A DNA stretch of 56,489 nt from assembly GCA_016744375.1 (NCBI GenBank), contig JADGEM010000025.1, positions 1 to 56,489 on the forward strand. Direction: 5' to 3'. The stretch comes from Gammaproteobacteria bacterium (GTDB lineage: Bacteria > Pseudomonadota > Gammaproteobacteria > GRL18). Under the pieces are notes generated by a model. It was not told the origin of the DNA, did not search any database, and saw only the letters and a program-made list of their open reading frames with translations. Both the position numbers and the translations under genes were made by a program. Shown here piece by piece: positions 26,536 through 35,687 of the stretch. Position 1 is the first letter of the stretch; every line of letters starts with the position of its first letter.

Positions 26536-27174
26536 ATGAAAATTATCACCTTACTTGCACAAAAAGGCGGAACAGGGAAAACAACCCTGTCTATTCACTT
26601 GGCTGTGCTGGCTGCTGCCAGAAACCGGAAGGTGGTTATTGCTGATATTGACCCACAGCAGAGTACAACTTTCTGGAAGGAGAGAAGAGCAGATAGTGTT
26701 CCCGGTGTGATACCTCTAACAGCCAATACTTTGGAACAAAACATTACTGAGCTAGCCAGTCAGGGAGTTAATCTTCTGGTTATTGATACCGCACCTCACT
26801 CCCATGAAGATGCTATTATTGCAGCCCAACTGGCAGACTTTATTCTTATCCCCACCCGTCCAGCTATCCTTGATCTGCAAGCCATTGGCTCTTCAGTTGA
26901 AATTGTTAAAAGTATTAATGGTAAGGCAGCCATTGTGTTGAATGGCTGCCCTTTCCCCGGCAAGAATGGTGAGAGAGCTATTGTTAGTGAAGCACGAGAA
27001 GCCCTGGCGGGTTATGGTTTACCTGTCGCTCCTGCGGCCATATCCAATCGGGTGGCACTGAGTCACTCCCTTATAGATGGGAAGGCGGTAACCGAGTTTG
27101 AAAGCGAAAGTAAGGCTGCCGATGAGATACGTGAATTAATGAATTGGATCAACCAGGAGGCAAACCTATGGTAA
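26536..27174 (+). CDS. Solitary ParA/MinD-family ATPase
   Basis: This 212-residue protein has the deviant Walker A KGGTGKTT at residues 10-17, the A' motif IADIDPQQS and Walker B LLVIDTAPHS. This short form, lacking the N-terminal helix-turn-helix, is typical of plasmid- and island-borne ParA proteins. It moves DNA or protein cargo on the nucleoid. There is no recognisable ParB or parS. The next gene overlaps it and encodes a small basic protein with one membrane helix, a possible partner or membrane anchor. The GGAGAAAG ribosome-binding site supports the start. Confidence 0.9.
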   Translation: MKIITLLAQKGGTGKTTLSIHLAVLAAARNRKVVIADIDPQQSTTFWKERRADSVPGVIPLTANTLEQNITELASQGVNLLVIDTAPHSHEDAIIAAQLADFILIPTRPAILDLQAIGSSVEIVKSINGKAAIVLNGCPFPGKNGERAIVSEAREALAGYGLPVAPAAISNRVALSHSLIDGKAVTEFESESKAADEIRELMNWINQEANLW

Positions 27175-27368
27175 AGAGAGCAAAATTGACCCTCAAACAT
27201 ACCAAAGTGAAGGAGCATATTGTAAAAGCCAAGGAAGCGGACTTTTCTGAATCGGTCGTGACCGAGCAGCCTGCTGCCCCTGATAGCCGAGGCAATTTAG
27301 GCAAGATATTGCTTATGGCAGGATTAACTATTGCTTCTCTGATTATCTTCAAGCAGAAAATTTTTTAA
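27168..27368 (+). CDS. Small basic protein with C-terminal membrane helix
   Basis: The likely start is the ATG at 27168, which overlaps the parA stop and is preceded by AGGAGG. The 66-residue product has a Lys-rich N-terminal half (KLTLKHTKVKEHIVKAK) and a hydrophobic C-terminal segment (ILLMAGLTIASLIIF). No family is recognised. Translational coupling to parA suggests the two work together, perhaps linking ParA to the membrane. Confidence 0.65.
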   Translation: MVKRAKLTLKHTKVKEHIVKAKEADFSESVVTEQPAAPDSRGNLGKILLMAGLTIASLIIFKQKIF

Positions 27369-27596
27369 GTTCCGATTGGTGCAGTCTGCTTCACCGGTTA
27401 TACCGGAGCTAGCACTTTATTGTCCAATCAATGCTTTTAGGCTACTTTTAAGTTTATTGAAGGGAAATACTGAGATGGAGATCCTTGTTTAATTCTATGT
27501 CTGCTCTTAATTTAGCCCTGGCTTTTAATGCTAGTAAGCAGGAATATCTGTGAATTTTCCAGTAAAGGCCACATGAGTTTTGTAAAATATGCTAAT

Positions 27597-27624
27597 TTAA
27601 TGTATATTGTTTAACATATATTAA
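27597..27624. promoter_or_regulatory. Imperfect 12-4-12 palindrome, candidate ArsR operator
   Basis: TTAATGTATATT and AACATATATTAA are imperfect inverted arms (10 of 12) separated by GTTT, 38 bases before the arsR start. ArsR/SmtB proteins bind AT-rich dyads of this shape, so autoregulation is likely. Confidence 0.5.
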
Positions 27625-27662
27625 TGTTTTCATTCATAACCCCTAACTAGATAAAAAATTAC

Positions 27663-28067
27663 ATGCCAACACCCGAATCTTTTACCCGTGCACTTTCAGA
27701 TCCCACTCGTTTGCGTATATTGATGTTACTTCTTCAAGAAGAGGAATTATGCGTTTGCCACCTTACCAATATCCTGGAAATGGTGCAGCCCAAAGTTTCC
27801 AGGCATTTAGCCGTGCTTAGAGAGAATGATATGCTGCTGGACAGGCGCGATGGTTTATGGATCCACTATCGCTTACATCCTAACTTACCTATCTGGTGTT
27901 ATAAAACGCTGGTGTCATTATCTGAAGGTTGTACCAATACAGAGCCATATATTAATGATCAAAAGCGATTGACAGAGGTTCTGGCTTGTAAGCAGGCAAA
28001 GCTACTTAAGTCTGCAAAGAAAGGAGGCTCTGCTTCCAGGCAAAAAGTGGCGGCCTGTTGTGGATAA
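27663..28067 (+). CDS. arsR: ArsR-family metalloid-responsive repressor (copy 1)
   Basis: This 134-residue protein has a winged helix-turn-helix. ELCVCHL near residues 29-35 is the ELCVC metal-binding signature of As(III)/Sb(III)-sensing ArsR, followed by the recognition helix region VQPKVSRHLAVLR. It ends in a Lys-rich tail with vicinal cysteines (AACCG) that may add a metalloid ligand. ArsR leaves its operator when As(III) binds. A palindrome lies just upstream. It is convergent with the ATPase/polyamine operon. The ribosome-binding site is weak. Confidence 0.9.
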   Translation: MPTPESFTRALSDPTRLRILMLLLQEEELCVCHLTNILEMVQPKVSRHLAVLRENDMLLDRRDGLWIHYRLHPNLPIWCYKTLVSLSEGCTNTEPYINDQKRLTEVLACKQAKLLKSAKKGGSASRQKVAACCG

Positions 28068-28188
28068 GGATTAATGCGGAAAGGGCTTTTCAGGCTCAAA
28101 CGCATAATACTCTTTAAATTCGGGAAGTTGGTAGGGAAATAATCTCCGGATTCGTTGTTTCATTGCCATGAGTTGATTAACCGAAACA

Positions 28189-30237
28189 TTAATCCCTGTT
28201 GGGAAGTTTTTTGTTTGGCCTGATCGCGGGTAATATGCCATTGATAATGCCACCTGCCAGACCGATGCTATAAATTCCCAGCGCACCATAGACTCCCAGA
28301 TGAAAGAAAAAGGCTCCGCCAATACAGATGGCATTGGGTATCACATCCCACATCAGGCTTTTTTTAAAGTTCCTCTCCAGGCCTTCAGATAACTCAAATA
28401 GTTTGGGAAATTGCTGCAGGCTGTCATCCATTAATACAATCTGTGCCGTATCGGTAGCGATAGTCGATGCACTATTTAGTGAAATGGAAACATCAGCCTG
28501 TTTCAGGGCAATGGTATCGTTAATGCCATCGCCTACAAAGCAAACGGATTTGCCTTCCTGCTGTAGTTGGGAAACAATGCTTGCCTTGTCCTGAGGCATA
28601 GTTTCTGCAAAGTAATGTTCAATACCCAGTTCTTGTGCTAATGCTCTGGTTGGCTTTTCATGATCTCCAGAAATAATACTTAGTGATAAGCCCCGCGTTT
28701 TTAATTGTTTGATGATGTCTTTTGCTTCTGGACGAATAGTCGGGTGAAGTTCAATCACCCCTGCCAATTGTTGATCGACAGCCACATAGACCAGTGAATA
28801 GCCCTGCTGTCTAGACTCATCTTGCAGGGTTTCAATATCATCCGTAACAGGGATACTCTCCAATGTCATAAAACGTCTACTGCCCACTCGGATGGTTTGT
28901 CCATCGAGCGTGACTTTAATACCATAGCCAATTTCATATTGGGTGTCATCAATCTCGGGAAGGCTAAACTGCTGTTCTTTTACAGCTTGTAATATCGCCT
29001 TGGCGATGGGATGTTTTTGTTTATATTCTGCGGTGGCCGCATAAACCAGCACTTCTTTTTGGCTGAAGGAATGATTAGCGTAGATTTTTCCTATGTGTGG
29101 TATTTCTTCGGTCAGTGTTCCGGTCTTGTCAAAAACAATGGTGTCGATACTTTTTAGTCGCTCCAGGGCGCGACCGTCTTTAATCAATATTCTTTGTTGT
29201 ATGGCGCTGGACAGATGGCTTAATACATTCAGGTTTCCCGTGATATTAAGATGGTCAATTAAGGCTGAATCCAGTACCACCAGGGCACTGGTATAACCTG
29301 CAACTGGTAGTGCGACTGCACCCAGTACAAGCGAAGGAAAGGCAAGATGATCCGATATTTTTTCCACTCGTAACTCAACACTGGCTGCATAGTTGGTTGT
29401 GTCATTTAACAGGGCCTGTAATTGGGCGGCAACAGTTTCATTGCCCGCTTTTTCAACTTTTATCCAGATCTTGCCAGTTAGTATCAGGGTAAAGGCAAAC
29501 ACGGTTTCACCGGCTTCTTTTTCTGCTGGCTGGGCCTCTCCGGTCATGGTATGTTGATCAATACTGGCATAGCCTTTAACAATAGTGCCATCTACGGGAA
29601 TAGTTTCTCCGCCCTGAACCACCACAATGTCGTTGAGCTGCAAATCTTCAATATTGATTTCAATTTCAACACCGTTTTTTTCCACCCAGACTGTGCTAAT
29701 ACACTCCTGAAAAACCTGTGATAGCTGCTCTTGTGAGCTGTTTTTGGCTTTCGCCATAATTTTCAGTCCACAGTAATAAAGCCAGTAACCAAAGGCAGCA
29801 ACAGGGAGATAGCCTGAGCCGATAAGCAAAGGCAGAGTCACCAGATTAATGACATCAATCTTGAGGCGATGCTGATGCACCAGTCCCTGGTAGGAGCGCA
29901 CCGCAATCGGGATGGTCAGATAGGCCAGTGTTATAATGCTAAGAATGGAAAAAGGCGGAACCCAGATGCCGACCAGAGTTGCAGCCATAGCAACACTGGA
30001 TAGCGCAAAATGGCGGTCAATCCAGTCTTCAACATCGGCGATATCGGTTTCCTGAAGAGCAGTCTGGCTGGCTGTCGAAGGTGTGCCTGGACAGATGGAT
30101 AGTTCATCTTTTCTAATATTAGGGTTTGGCAAGTTTTGAATAAATTGCTTATATTCTTTGGCCTGTAGGCGTTTTTTTTGGATTAACGTCGATGCAAACA
30201 GGCCACCACCCAGCAGTAACAGCCCGTTGACTAGCAT
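28189..30237 (-). CDS. P-type ATPase, P1B-like without CPx motif (paralogue 2)
   Basis: This 682-residue protein has the phosphorylation site DKTGT near residue 370 and GDGIND near 570. The actuator motif reads TGEA instead of TGES. The membrane helix before DKTGT shows LNITGNLNVLSHL where CPC would be, so the classical metal site is absent. The N-terminus is again a glycine-rich hydrophobic helix (LLLLGGGLFAST). Its ATG lies inside the last codons of the upstream saccharopine-dehydrogenase-like gene, so it is translationally coupled to the polyamine operon. Export or import of a polyamine or other amine is therefore a possible role; P5B ATPases move polyamines in eukaryotes, but this protein is not P5B. 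Confidence 0.88.
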   Translation of the reverse strand: MLVNGLLLLGGGLFASTLIQKKRLQAKEYKQFIQNLPNPNIRKDELSICPGTPSTASQTALQETDIADVEDWIDRHFALSSVAMAATLVGIWVPPFSILSIITLAYLTIPIAVRSYQGLVHQHRLKIDVINLVTLPLLIGSGYLPVAAFGYWLYYCGLKIMAKAKNSSQEQLSQVFQECISTVWVEKNGVEIEINIEDLQLNDIVVVQGGETIPVDGTIVKGYASIDQHTMTGEAQPAEKEAGETVFAFTLILTGKIWIKVEKAGNETVAAQLQALLNDTTNYAASVELRVEKISDHLAFPSLVLGAVALPVAGYTSALVVLDSALIDHLNITGNLNVLSHLSSAIQQRILIKDGRALERLKSIDTIVFDKTGTLTEEIPHIGKIYANHSFSQKEVLVYAATAEYKQKHPIAKAILQAVKEQQFSLPEIDDTQYEIGYGIKVTLDGQTIRVGSRRFMTLESIPVTDDIETLQDESRQQGYSLVYVAVDQQLAGVIELHPTIRPEAKDIIKQLKTRGLSLSIISGDHEKPTRALAQELGIEHYFAETMPQDKASIVSQLQQEGKSVCFVGDGINDTIALKQADVSISLNSASTIATDTAQIVLMDDSLQQFPKLFELSEGLERNFKKSLMWDVIPNAICIGGAFFFHLGVYGALGIYSIGLAGGIINGILPAIRPNKKLPNRD

Positions 30238-31451
30238 GCTTCAGTCCTTATTGAAGTAGGCAAGCCTATTTTTTCCAGTAATTTAAGAAATGGATCAGGA
30301 TCGAGTTCTTCGACATTGACCATTTTTTTCACATCCCACTCACCGCTGGCAATTAACAGCGCGGCGGCAACAGGCGGTACACCCGCGGTATACGAAATGG
30401 CTTGTGATTCTACTTCTTCGTAGCATTGCTGGTGATCACAGATATTGTAGATAAAAAGGGCTTTTTCCTGACCATCTTTCACACCCTTGATCAAGTTGCC
30501 AATACAGGTCTTACCCGTGTAATTGGGTGCCAGTGAGGCAGGGTCAGGCAGGCACGCCTTGACCACTTTTAAGGGGATGACTTCCTGACCTTCTGCTGTT
30601 GTAACGGGTTCATGGCTTAGCAAACCGATATTCTCCAGCACCTGGAAACAGTTGAGATAGTGATCACCAAAGCCCATCCAGAAGCGTACGGTATTAACGT
30701 CCAAATTTATTGACAAAGAATGGATTTCATCATGTCCCATTAAATAGACTTTTTGTTCACCTGCGACGGGAAAATCATAGCTTCTGGAAATTTCATGGTG
30801 TTTACATTCTTTCCATTGGTGGTCTTCCCAGTAGCCCACATCTTCCAGAATCTCGCGCAGATTGATTTCAGGATCAAAATTGGTGGAAAAATATTTACCA
30901 TGATCCCCTGCATTCACATCCATCACGTCAATCACGTTGATTTTGTCAAACTCATGCCTCAATGCGTAGGCACAATAAGCGTTGACCACACCCGGATCAA
31001 AACCTGCACCCAAAATAGCCGTCAGCCCTTTTTCGGCAAACTGGGGTTTGCGCTTCCAATCATATTCGGCATACCAGGGGTATGGAGCATTGATAATATT
31101 AATATCTTCACTGACGGCTGTATCAATATAGGATGCCCCCGCTTGCAGACAGGCATCCATAATTACCGTATTGATAAAGGCTGTGCCGACATTAATGACA
31201 ATTTCACTCTGTGTCTGCTGAATCAGATCAACAACATTTTCGGTTTTGCTGGCATCTAGTGCTCTGGCATAGAGTTTTTTAGTATTATCTTTTAGATTAC
31301 CTTTACGGTGTACACTTTCAATAATGGCTTCGCATTTTTCAAGGGTTCTTGAGGCAATACAAAGATCACCCAATTGATCATTATTTTGGGCGCATTTATG
31401 TACGACGACTGCACCGACCCCCCCTGCCCCGATAATGAGTACGTTTTTCAT
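30231..31451 (-). CDS. Saccharopine-dehydrogenase-type carboxy(nor)spermidine dehydrogenase (copy B)
   Basis: The start at 31451 puts the NAD(P)-binding GAGGVGAVV at residues 7-15; a longer upstream frame is not needed. The 406-residue protein follows the Lys1/carboxynorspermidine dehydrogenase family: GAGFDPGVVNAYCAYA, DVNAGDHGKYF, GQEVIPLKVVKACLPD and YTAGVPP. The enzyme reductively joins aspartate semialdehyde to a diamine, giving carboxynorspermidine or carboxyspermidine. The gene begins one base after the stop of copy A, with which it shares long blocks. Its 3' end overlaps the ATPase start. Confidence 0.87.
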   Translation of the reverse strand: MKNVLIIGAGGVGAVVVHKCAQNNDQLGDLCIASRTLEKCEAIIESVHRKGNLKDNTKKLYARALDASKTENVVDLIQQTQSEIVINVGTAFINTVIMDACLQAGASYIDTAVSEDINIINAPYPWYAEYDWKRKPQFAEKGLTAILGAGFDPGVVNAYCAYALRHEFDKINVIDVMDVNAGDHGKYFSTNFDPEINLREILEDVGYWEDHQWKECKHHEISRSYDFPVAGEQKVYLMGHDEIHSLSINLDVNTVRFWMGFGDHYLNCFQVLENIGLLSHEPVTTAEGQEVIPLKVVKACLPDPASLAPNYTGKTCIGNLIKGVKDGQEKALFIYNICDHQQCYEEVESQAISYTAGVPPVAAALLIASGEWDVKKMVNVEELDPDPFLKLLEKIGLPTSIRTEAC

Positions 31452-31452
31452 A

Positions 31453-32691
31453 TCAGTCTTCCTCTTTCCCGGTGCTGGACTTAGTAATCTTAGTACTGAG
31501 TCCCATCTTATCCAGTAGTTCAATAAAGGGATCAGGATCAAGCTCTTCAACATTAACCATGTGTTTGACATCCCAGCTTTCATTGGCAATCAGGATGGCT
31601 GTTGCTGCTGCGGGCACACCTGCAGTATAGGAAATTGCCTGGGATTCCACCTCTTCATAACAGGCTTTGTGATCGCAGGTGTTATAGATAAAGATTTCTT
31701 TTTCTTTACCATTCTTTTTGCCCTTGACCAAATTGCCGATACAGGTTTTACCCGTGTAGTTTTCAGCAAGCGATGCCGGGTCAGGCAAACAAGCTTTAAC
31801 CACTTTTAGTGGCACGACTTCCTGACCTTCTGCGGTGGTCACGGGTTGTTCAGAGAGTAAACCAATATTTTTTAATACATTAAAGCAGTTAATATAATGA
31901 TCACCAAAACCCATCCAGAAACGAATAGTATCTGCTTTGATATTTGTGGATAATGAATGCAGCTCATCGTGCCCGGTTAAATAGATGGTTTGCTCGCCAA
32001 CGACAGGGAATGTGTAGTTTTGCTTTTCTGAATGCACGGCTTTACTCACCCATTTACCCTCTATCCATGTCCAGACCTGTCCGGTAAATTCCCTGAAATT
32101 GATTTCAGGATCAAAATTGGTTGCGAAATATTTACCATGATCACCGGCATTTACATCCATAATATCAATGCTGTCGATTGTGTCAAAACAATGCTTAGCT
32201 GCATAGGCACAATAGGCATTGACGACACCCGGATCAAAACCTGCACCAAGAATTGCCGTGAGTCCTTTTTCCTTACAGGCATCCAGATATTTCCATTCAT
32301 AGTTTGCGTACCAGGGCGGGTTTTCACAGATCTTGTCGGGGTCTTCATGAATGGCCGTGTCTATATAGGCTGCCCCAGTTTTCAGGCAAGCCTGCAAAAC
32401 TGACATATTAATAAATGGGCTGCCGACATTGATGACAATCTCTGAGTGTGTGTCTTCAATCAGTTGTGCGGTGGCATCAATATCCATCGCATCAATCTGG
32501 CGGGAATACAGTGCTTTACTACTATCTTTCAGGTTGTTTTTACGTTCTACACTGTCGATGATTGCATCACATTTGCTTAGGGTTCGGGATGCGAGACAAA
32601 TATTACCGAGAATATCATTATATTGGGCGCATTTATGTGCGACTACATTAGCAACGCCACCTGCACCGAGAATGAGTATATTGTTTTTCAT
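31453..32691 (-). CDS. Saccharopine-dehydrogenase-type carboxy(nor)spermidine dehydrogenase (copy A)
   Basis: This 412-residue enzyme has GAGGVANVVAHKC at the N-terminus and the same family blocks as copy B (GAGFDPGVVNAYCAYA, YTAGVPAAA). It ends in a short extra charged tail. It lies downstream of nspC (39 bases) and directly before copy B. In the NspC pathway this reaction provides the carboxylated polyamine that NspC decarboxylates. The tandem pair could differ in diamine preference (1,3-diaminopropane versus putrescine) or form a heteromer. Neither has lost an obvious nucleotide-binding residue. Confidence 0.88.
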   Translation of the reverse strand: MKNNILILGAGGVANVVAHKCAQYNDILGNICLASRTLSKCDAIIDSVERKNNLKDSSKALYSRQIDAMDIDATAQLIEDTHSEIVINVGSPFINMSVLQACLKTGAAYIDTAIHEDPDKICENPPWYANYEWKYLDACKEKGLTAILGAGFDPGVVNAYCAYAAKHCFDTIDSIDIMDVNAGDHGKYFATNFDPEINFREFTGQVWTWIEGKWVSKAVHSEKQNYTFPVVGEQTIYLTGHDELHSLSTNIKADTIRFWMGFGDHYINCFNVLKNIGLLSEQPVTTAEGQEVVPLKVVKACLPDPASLAENYTGKTCIGNLVKGKKNGKEKEIFIYNTCDHKACYEEVESQAISYTAGVPAAATAILIANESWDVKHMVNVEELDPDPFIELLDKMGLSTKITKSSTGKEED

Positions 32692-32729
32692 TTAAGACAT
32701 TCCATATGTAAATTGAAAATAGGGAAAAT

Positions 32730-33881
32730 TCATCCCAAATTTTGCTTAAAATTACTATAGTTAAACGTCTTTACTGTGTCATATTGACCATCCAGACGCT
32801 TGATAACAATAGACGGCATTTTCAAACCATTAAACCAGTTCATCTTGACCATCGTATATCCTGCCGCATCAGAAAAATGAATCTGGTCACCTATTTGTAA
32901 TGGCGTATTAAAATCATATTCACCAAATATATCACCGGCAAGGCAGGTCTTGCCGGCGATCATGTAGTGATAATTGCCATGCTGATTGCTGCTCTGTTCA
33001 GTGCTTCTTTCTGTATATTGTTCAGTATGCTGCACTTTTTCAATTTCAGCGGACTCTTGATAAATCAGCAAGTCCAGCATATGTGCTTCTGTTGAACTAT
33101 CGACAATCGCAATGTCCATTTCATTGTGAACAATATCCAGTACCGTAGTCACCAGACTGGCAGAGTCCGTTATTGCTGTTTCTCCAGGTTCGAGGTAAAT
33201 CTGTACTCCAAACTGCTCACCAAATGCCTTTAATTTGGCAGCAAATTTCTCTAGAGGATAATCCTCCAGCGTAAAATAGAGTCCACCGCCCAGGCTTACC
33301 CAGTCCAGTTGATGTAATAAGTCGTGATAGGTTGTGCCGATATGATCCAGTTGTTGCGAAAAATTATGGAAATCCTTGTTTTCGCAGTTGCAATGAAACA
33401 TGACGCCATTGATTAAATGTGCTATTGCCATTACTGATGAGTCATCGGTGACTCCCAATCGTGAATACTGACGGGCAGGGTCTGCCAGATCATAGTCAGA
33501 ACAACTGATGTGCGGATTTATTCGTAAACCGATATCCACTGTATCCAGATCGGCATAAAAGGTTTTTAACTGCTTAACTGAGTTAAAAATCACTTTATTG
33601 GCATATTGCTTTAGGTCGTGGATTTCATCTTGTGCAAAAGCCACACTATAAGCGTGTACTTCTTTGCCAAACTCTTCATAACCTAGTTTAGCTTCATACA
33701 ATGAACTACTCGTAGTACCATCCATATAGGATTGCATGAATTTAAAAACAGGCCAGGTGGAAAAACATTTTAATGCAAGCACTGACTTGATATTTGCGTA
33801 CTTACGTAACCACTGGATTTTCTCCAGATTCTTTAATAATTTTTGTTCATCAATAACATAACATGGTGTGTTAAAGTGCAT
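32730..33881 (-). CDS. nspC: Carboxynorspermidine decarboxylase
   Basis: The start at 33881 (MHFNTPCYVID) is chosen because the family begins this way and it overlaps the upstream speD-like stop by 11 bases. The 383-residue protein is an alanine-racemase-fold PLP decarboxylase. The Lys of VLALKCFS binds PLP, RINPHISCSDYDLADPARQYSRLG is typical, EPGETAI lies in the phosphate-binding region, and the active-site Cys of GKTCLAGDIFGEY and DAAGYTMVKMNWFNG are present. An extra Glu/Gln/Thr-rich insertion near residues 290-310 is unusual. It decarboxylates carboxynorspermidine or carboxyspermidine to the triamine. Confidence 0.92.
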   Translation of the reverse strand: MHFNTPCYVIDEQKLLKNLEKIQWLRKYANIKSVLALKCFSTWPVFKFMQSYMDGTTSSSLYEAKLGYEEFGKEVHAYSVAFAQDEIHDLKQYANKVIFNSVKQLKTFYADLDTVDIGLRINPHISCSDYDLADPARQYSRLGVTDDSSVMAIAHLINGVMFHCNCENKDFHNFSQQLDHIGTTYHDLLHQLDWVSLGGGLYFTLEDYPLEKFAAKLKAFGEQFGVQIYLEPGETAITDSASLVTTVLDIVHNEMDIAIVDSSTEAHMLDLLIYQESAEIEKVQHTEQYTERSTEQSSNQHGNYHYMIAGKTCLAGDIFGEYDFNTPLQIGDQIHFSDAAGYTMVKMNWFNGLKMPSIVIKRLDGQYDTVKTFNYSNFKQNLG

Positions 33882-34314
33882 GTTGTGCGTTTGCAGTGAG
33901 GTTGACCGATGTGTTGTGATCTTGAAATGGCGACTGAAGCGGCAAATCAATACCCCGTTCCAGGAAAGCGGCACGAATTTGTTGTGGGGCAAAATGCTTT
34001 TCTACCACCTGAATTGCCGTATCCTTGTCAATGCTTTTGCAGGAAAAAATATCCAGGTAGGCATCACGATTGTTGTCACTAAAATGTCCCATGATAGCGG
34101 ATGTTTCTATTAGCTGTACCAGTGAATAACCCGCCGCTTCGTAACTGTGTTCGGCAAAATGTACGATAACAGGTTCACCATAGGCTACCATTTTGATTGC
34201 TTTGACCAACTCTTTGACAAAATTACTGATGTCTTCCTTGTGGCAGATATTTTCATTGCAGCCACCAAGATCCAATACAAGATGCTGCCCCCATGGTTTG
34301 CGGTTTTCTGACAT
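33871..34314 (-). CDS. S-adenosylmethionine-decarboxylase-like protein (SpeD family)
   Basis: This 147-residue protein begins with WGQHLVLDLGGCN and contains YGEPVIVHFAEHS, LVQLIETSAIMGHFSD and AYLDIFSCK, a recognised SpeD-like layout. In canonical SpeD the self-processing Ser sits in a SIHTWPE-type motif; here that motif is replaced by SAIMGHF, so pyruvoyl formation from the usual Ser is uncertain. No speE aminopropyltransferase is nearby. Some SpeD homologues are known to have become arginine or ornithine decarboxylases, which would supply diamine to the NspC route. It is the first gene of the polyamine/ATPase operon. Confidence 0.78.
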   Translation of the reverse strand: MSENRKPWGQHLVLDLGGCNENICHKEDISNFVKELVKAIKMVAYGEPVIVHFAEHSYEAAGYSLVQLIETSAIMGHFSDNNRDAYLDIFSCKSIDKDTAIQVVEKHFAPQQIRAAFLERGIDLPLQSPFQDHNTSVNLTANAQHAL

Positions 34315-34367
34315 AGTCTTCCCCCTCAGCGTATTTATGTCTGTATATTATGCGCTAACACACTATC

Positions 34368-34379
34368 ACATATATATGT
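34368..34379. promoter_or_regulatory. Perfect AT-rich palindrome upstream of the polyamine operon
   Basis: ACATATATATGT is a perfect 12-bp dyad about 54 bases before the speD-like start, within further TATATA-rich sequence. It resembles the AACATATATT half-site near arsR. The rest of 34315-34652 is AT-rich with no gene seen. Confidence 0.4.
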
Positions 34380-34652
34380 TTATGTATATATATTATTGCT
34401 TTTGATGTGATTTGATAAGGGTAAGAAATTTGTCTTTATTATTTTATGATGAAAAGTTAAATTTATTATAATATCAATAGGTTACATAAGTATTGCCTTG
34501 TGTTCGATCACGCATTCTAACTCATAACAAATAATGATCAAGGATGTTTTTAAAAGTTTTTCTTAAAGATAACAGGTTAATATATTACTTAATATGGATA
34601 TTATGAAGTAGGAGCAGAAAATTCAACTGAGAAGCCCTTAGCCACCTTGAAA

Positions 34653-34705
34653 TTTTCTAACCATCTTTTTGATAACATAAAATATCAAAAGTAATGGTTA
34701 GAAAA
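34653..34705 (-). terminator. Strong hairpin downstream of the SBF-type transporter gene
   Basis: TTTTCTAACCAT pairs with ATGGTTAGAAAA, and the inner TTTTGATA pairs with TATCAAAA: about 20 bp of stem in two parts, 29 bases beyond the transporter stop. The T-rich arm supports a terminator. Confidence 0.65.
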
Positions 34706-34733
34706 ATATAAGTTATTCAAGAATTTCACATTT

Positions 34734-35687
34734 CTATATTTTATATTTATGAACGGAACGCTCTAAACTGCTTTTTTTAAGCCAGGAGGCAAGAATAGAG
34801 TCAATGAATAGTTGTTGAAAATGAAAAAGAATACATGCCAGCAGTGCTAGACCAGCAGGTTGCTCCAGAGCAGTAAGCACACCCACAGCGACAGGTAAAG
34901 TCTTTTGCGAAGCGGTAAAGAGTAGTGCCAACCATTCCCCACGTTCAGAGGGATGGAGTAAACGAGATAACCAGCACAATAGCATCAGCCCCCCATGAAT
35001 GCTAATGCTGGCCAGAATGATCCATAGCAACAGTGGAAGATTGAGTTGCCCAAGGGTCTCTGTTGAGGCAGACATAGAAAGCCAGACAGTACCAATAACA
35101 CAGATTGATGGAAGGTAGGCCAGAAGCCGTTGATCGCCCAGTTGTTGAAATATTGATCGGAATAGCATTCCAATAACAAATGGCAGAAGTATGATCAATA
35201 GCAGCTGTTGTAGTAGAGGCCAGGGGGAAAGTGAAATCAGGCCCGTCTGTTCCAGGATCAGTTTCAATATAAAAGGAATACTGAAGACCCCAATTATGTT
35301 AAGTAATATGGTTAGTATCAAAGCCTGTGGGCCACTTCCCCCAGCAATTTTAGTCATGACAATACCTGATGAAAGGGTTGCTGGTACTGTTGATATTACT
35401 ATCAATCCCAAAGCTAATTCTGATGGCATATGGAACAGAGAGACCACAGCAAGGCCAAGAAATGGACTGATTAGTAAATTGATCAGTATTGCCAGAATGA
35501 CTGTTTTTATCAAACTGACATCCCCGGTGATCTGGTGCAGCCGAGTCTGATAACCATTGACAAGAAAGATTATCACCACCATCCAGGGAATTAGCCCTTG
35601 CTGTTCTAACCGTTGACCGCTCTCAGGAAAAAACCAGGCGAACAGAAAAGCAAAAATTAGGCCTATAGGCAAGAAGTAGCTATGCAT
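34734..35687 (-). CDS. Bile-acid/sodium symporter (SBF-like) family membrane transporter
   Basis: This 317-residue protein has about nine to ten hydrophobic helices. STVPATLSSGIVMTKIAGG and the helix-break TASQKTLPVAVGVL are the two crossover motifs of SBF-like (SLC10A7-type) proteins. The same superfamily contains the arsenite exporter Acr3, but the Acr3 cysteine is not seen here, so arsenite export is not supported. It is a single-gene unit ending in a strong hairpin. The substrate is unknown. Confidence 0.85.
   Translation of the reverse strand: MHSYFLPIGLIFAFLFAWFFPESGQRLEQQGLIPWMVVIIFLVNGYQTRLHQITGDVSLIKTVILAILINLLISPFLGLAVVSLFHMPSELALGLIVISTVPATLSSGIVMTKIAGGSGPQALILTILLNIIGVFSIPFILKLILEQTGLISLSPWPLLQQLLLIILLPFVIGMLFRSIFQQLGDQRLLAYLPSICVIGTVWLSMSASTETLGQLNLPLLLWIILASISIHGGLMLLCWLSRLLHPSERGEWLALLFTASQKTLPVAVGVLTALEQPAGLALLACILFHFQQLFIDSILASWLKKSSLERSVHKYKI

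Noticed and set aside
28071..28169. Minus-strand 32-residue frame just after the second ATPase gene.
   Set aside because: Ribosome-binding site is weak and the length is too short to support without conservation data.
34734..35687. SBF-like transporter considered as an Acr3 arsenite exporter.
   Set aside because: The motifs fit SLC10A7-like proteins and the conserved Acr3 cysteine region is not visible.
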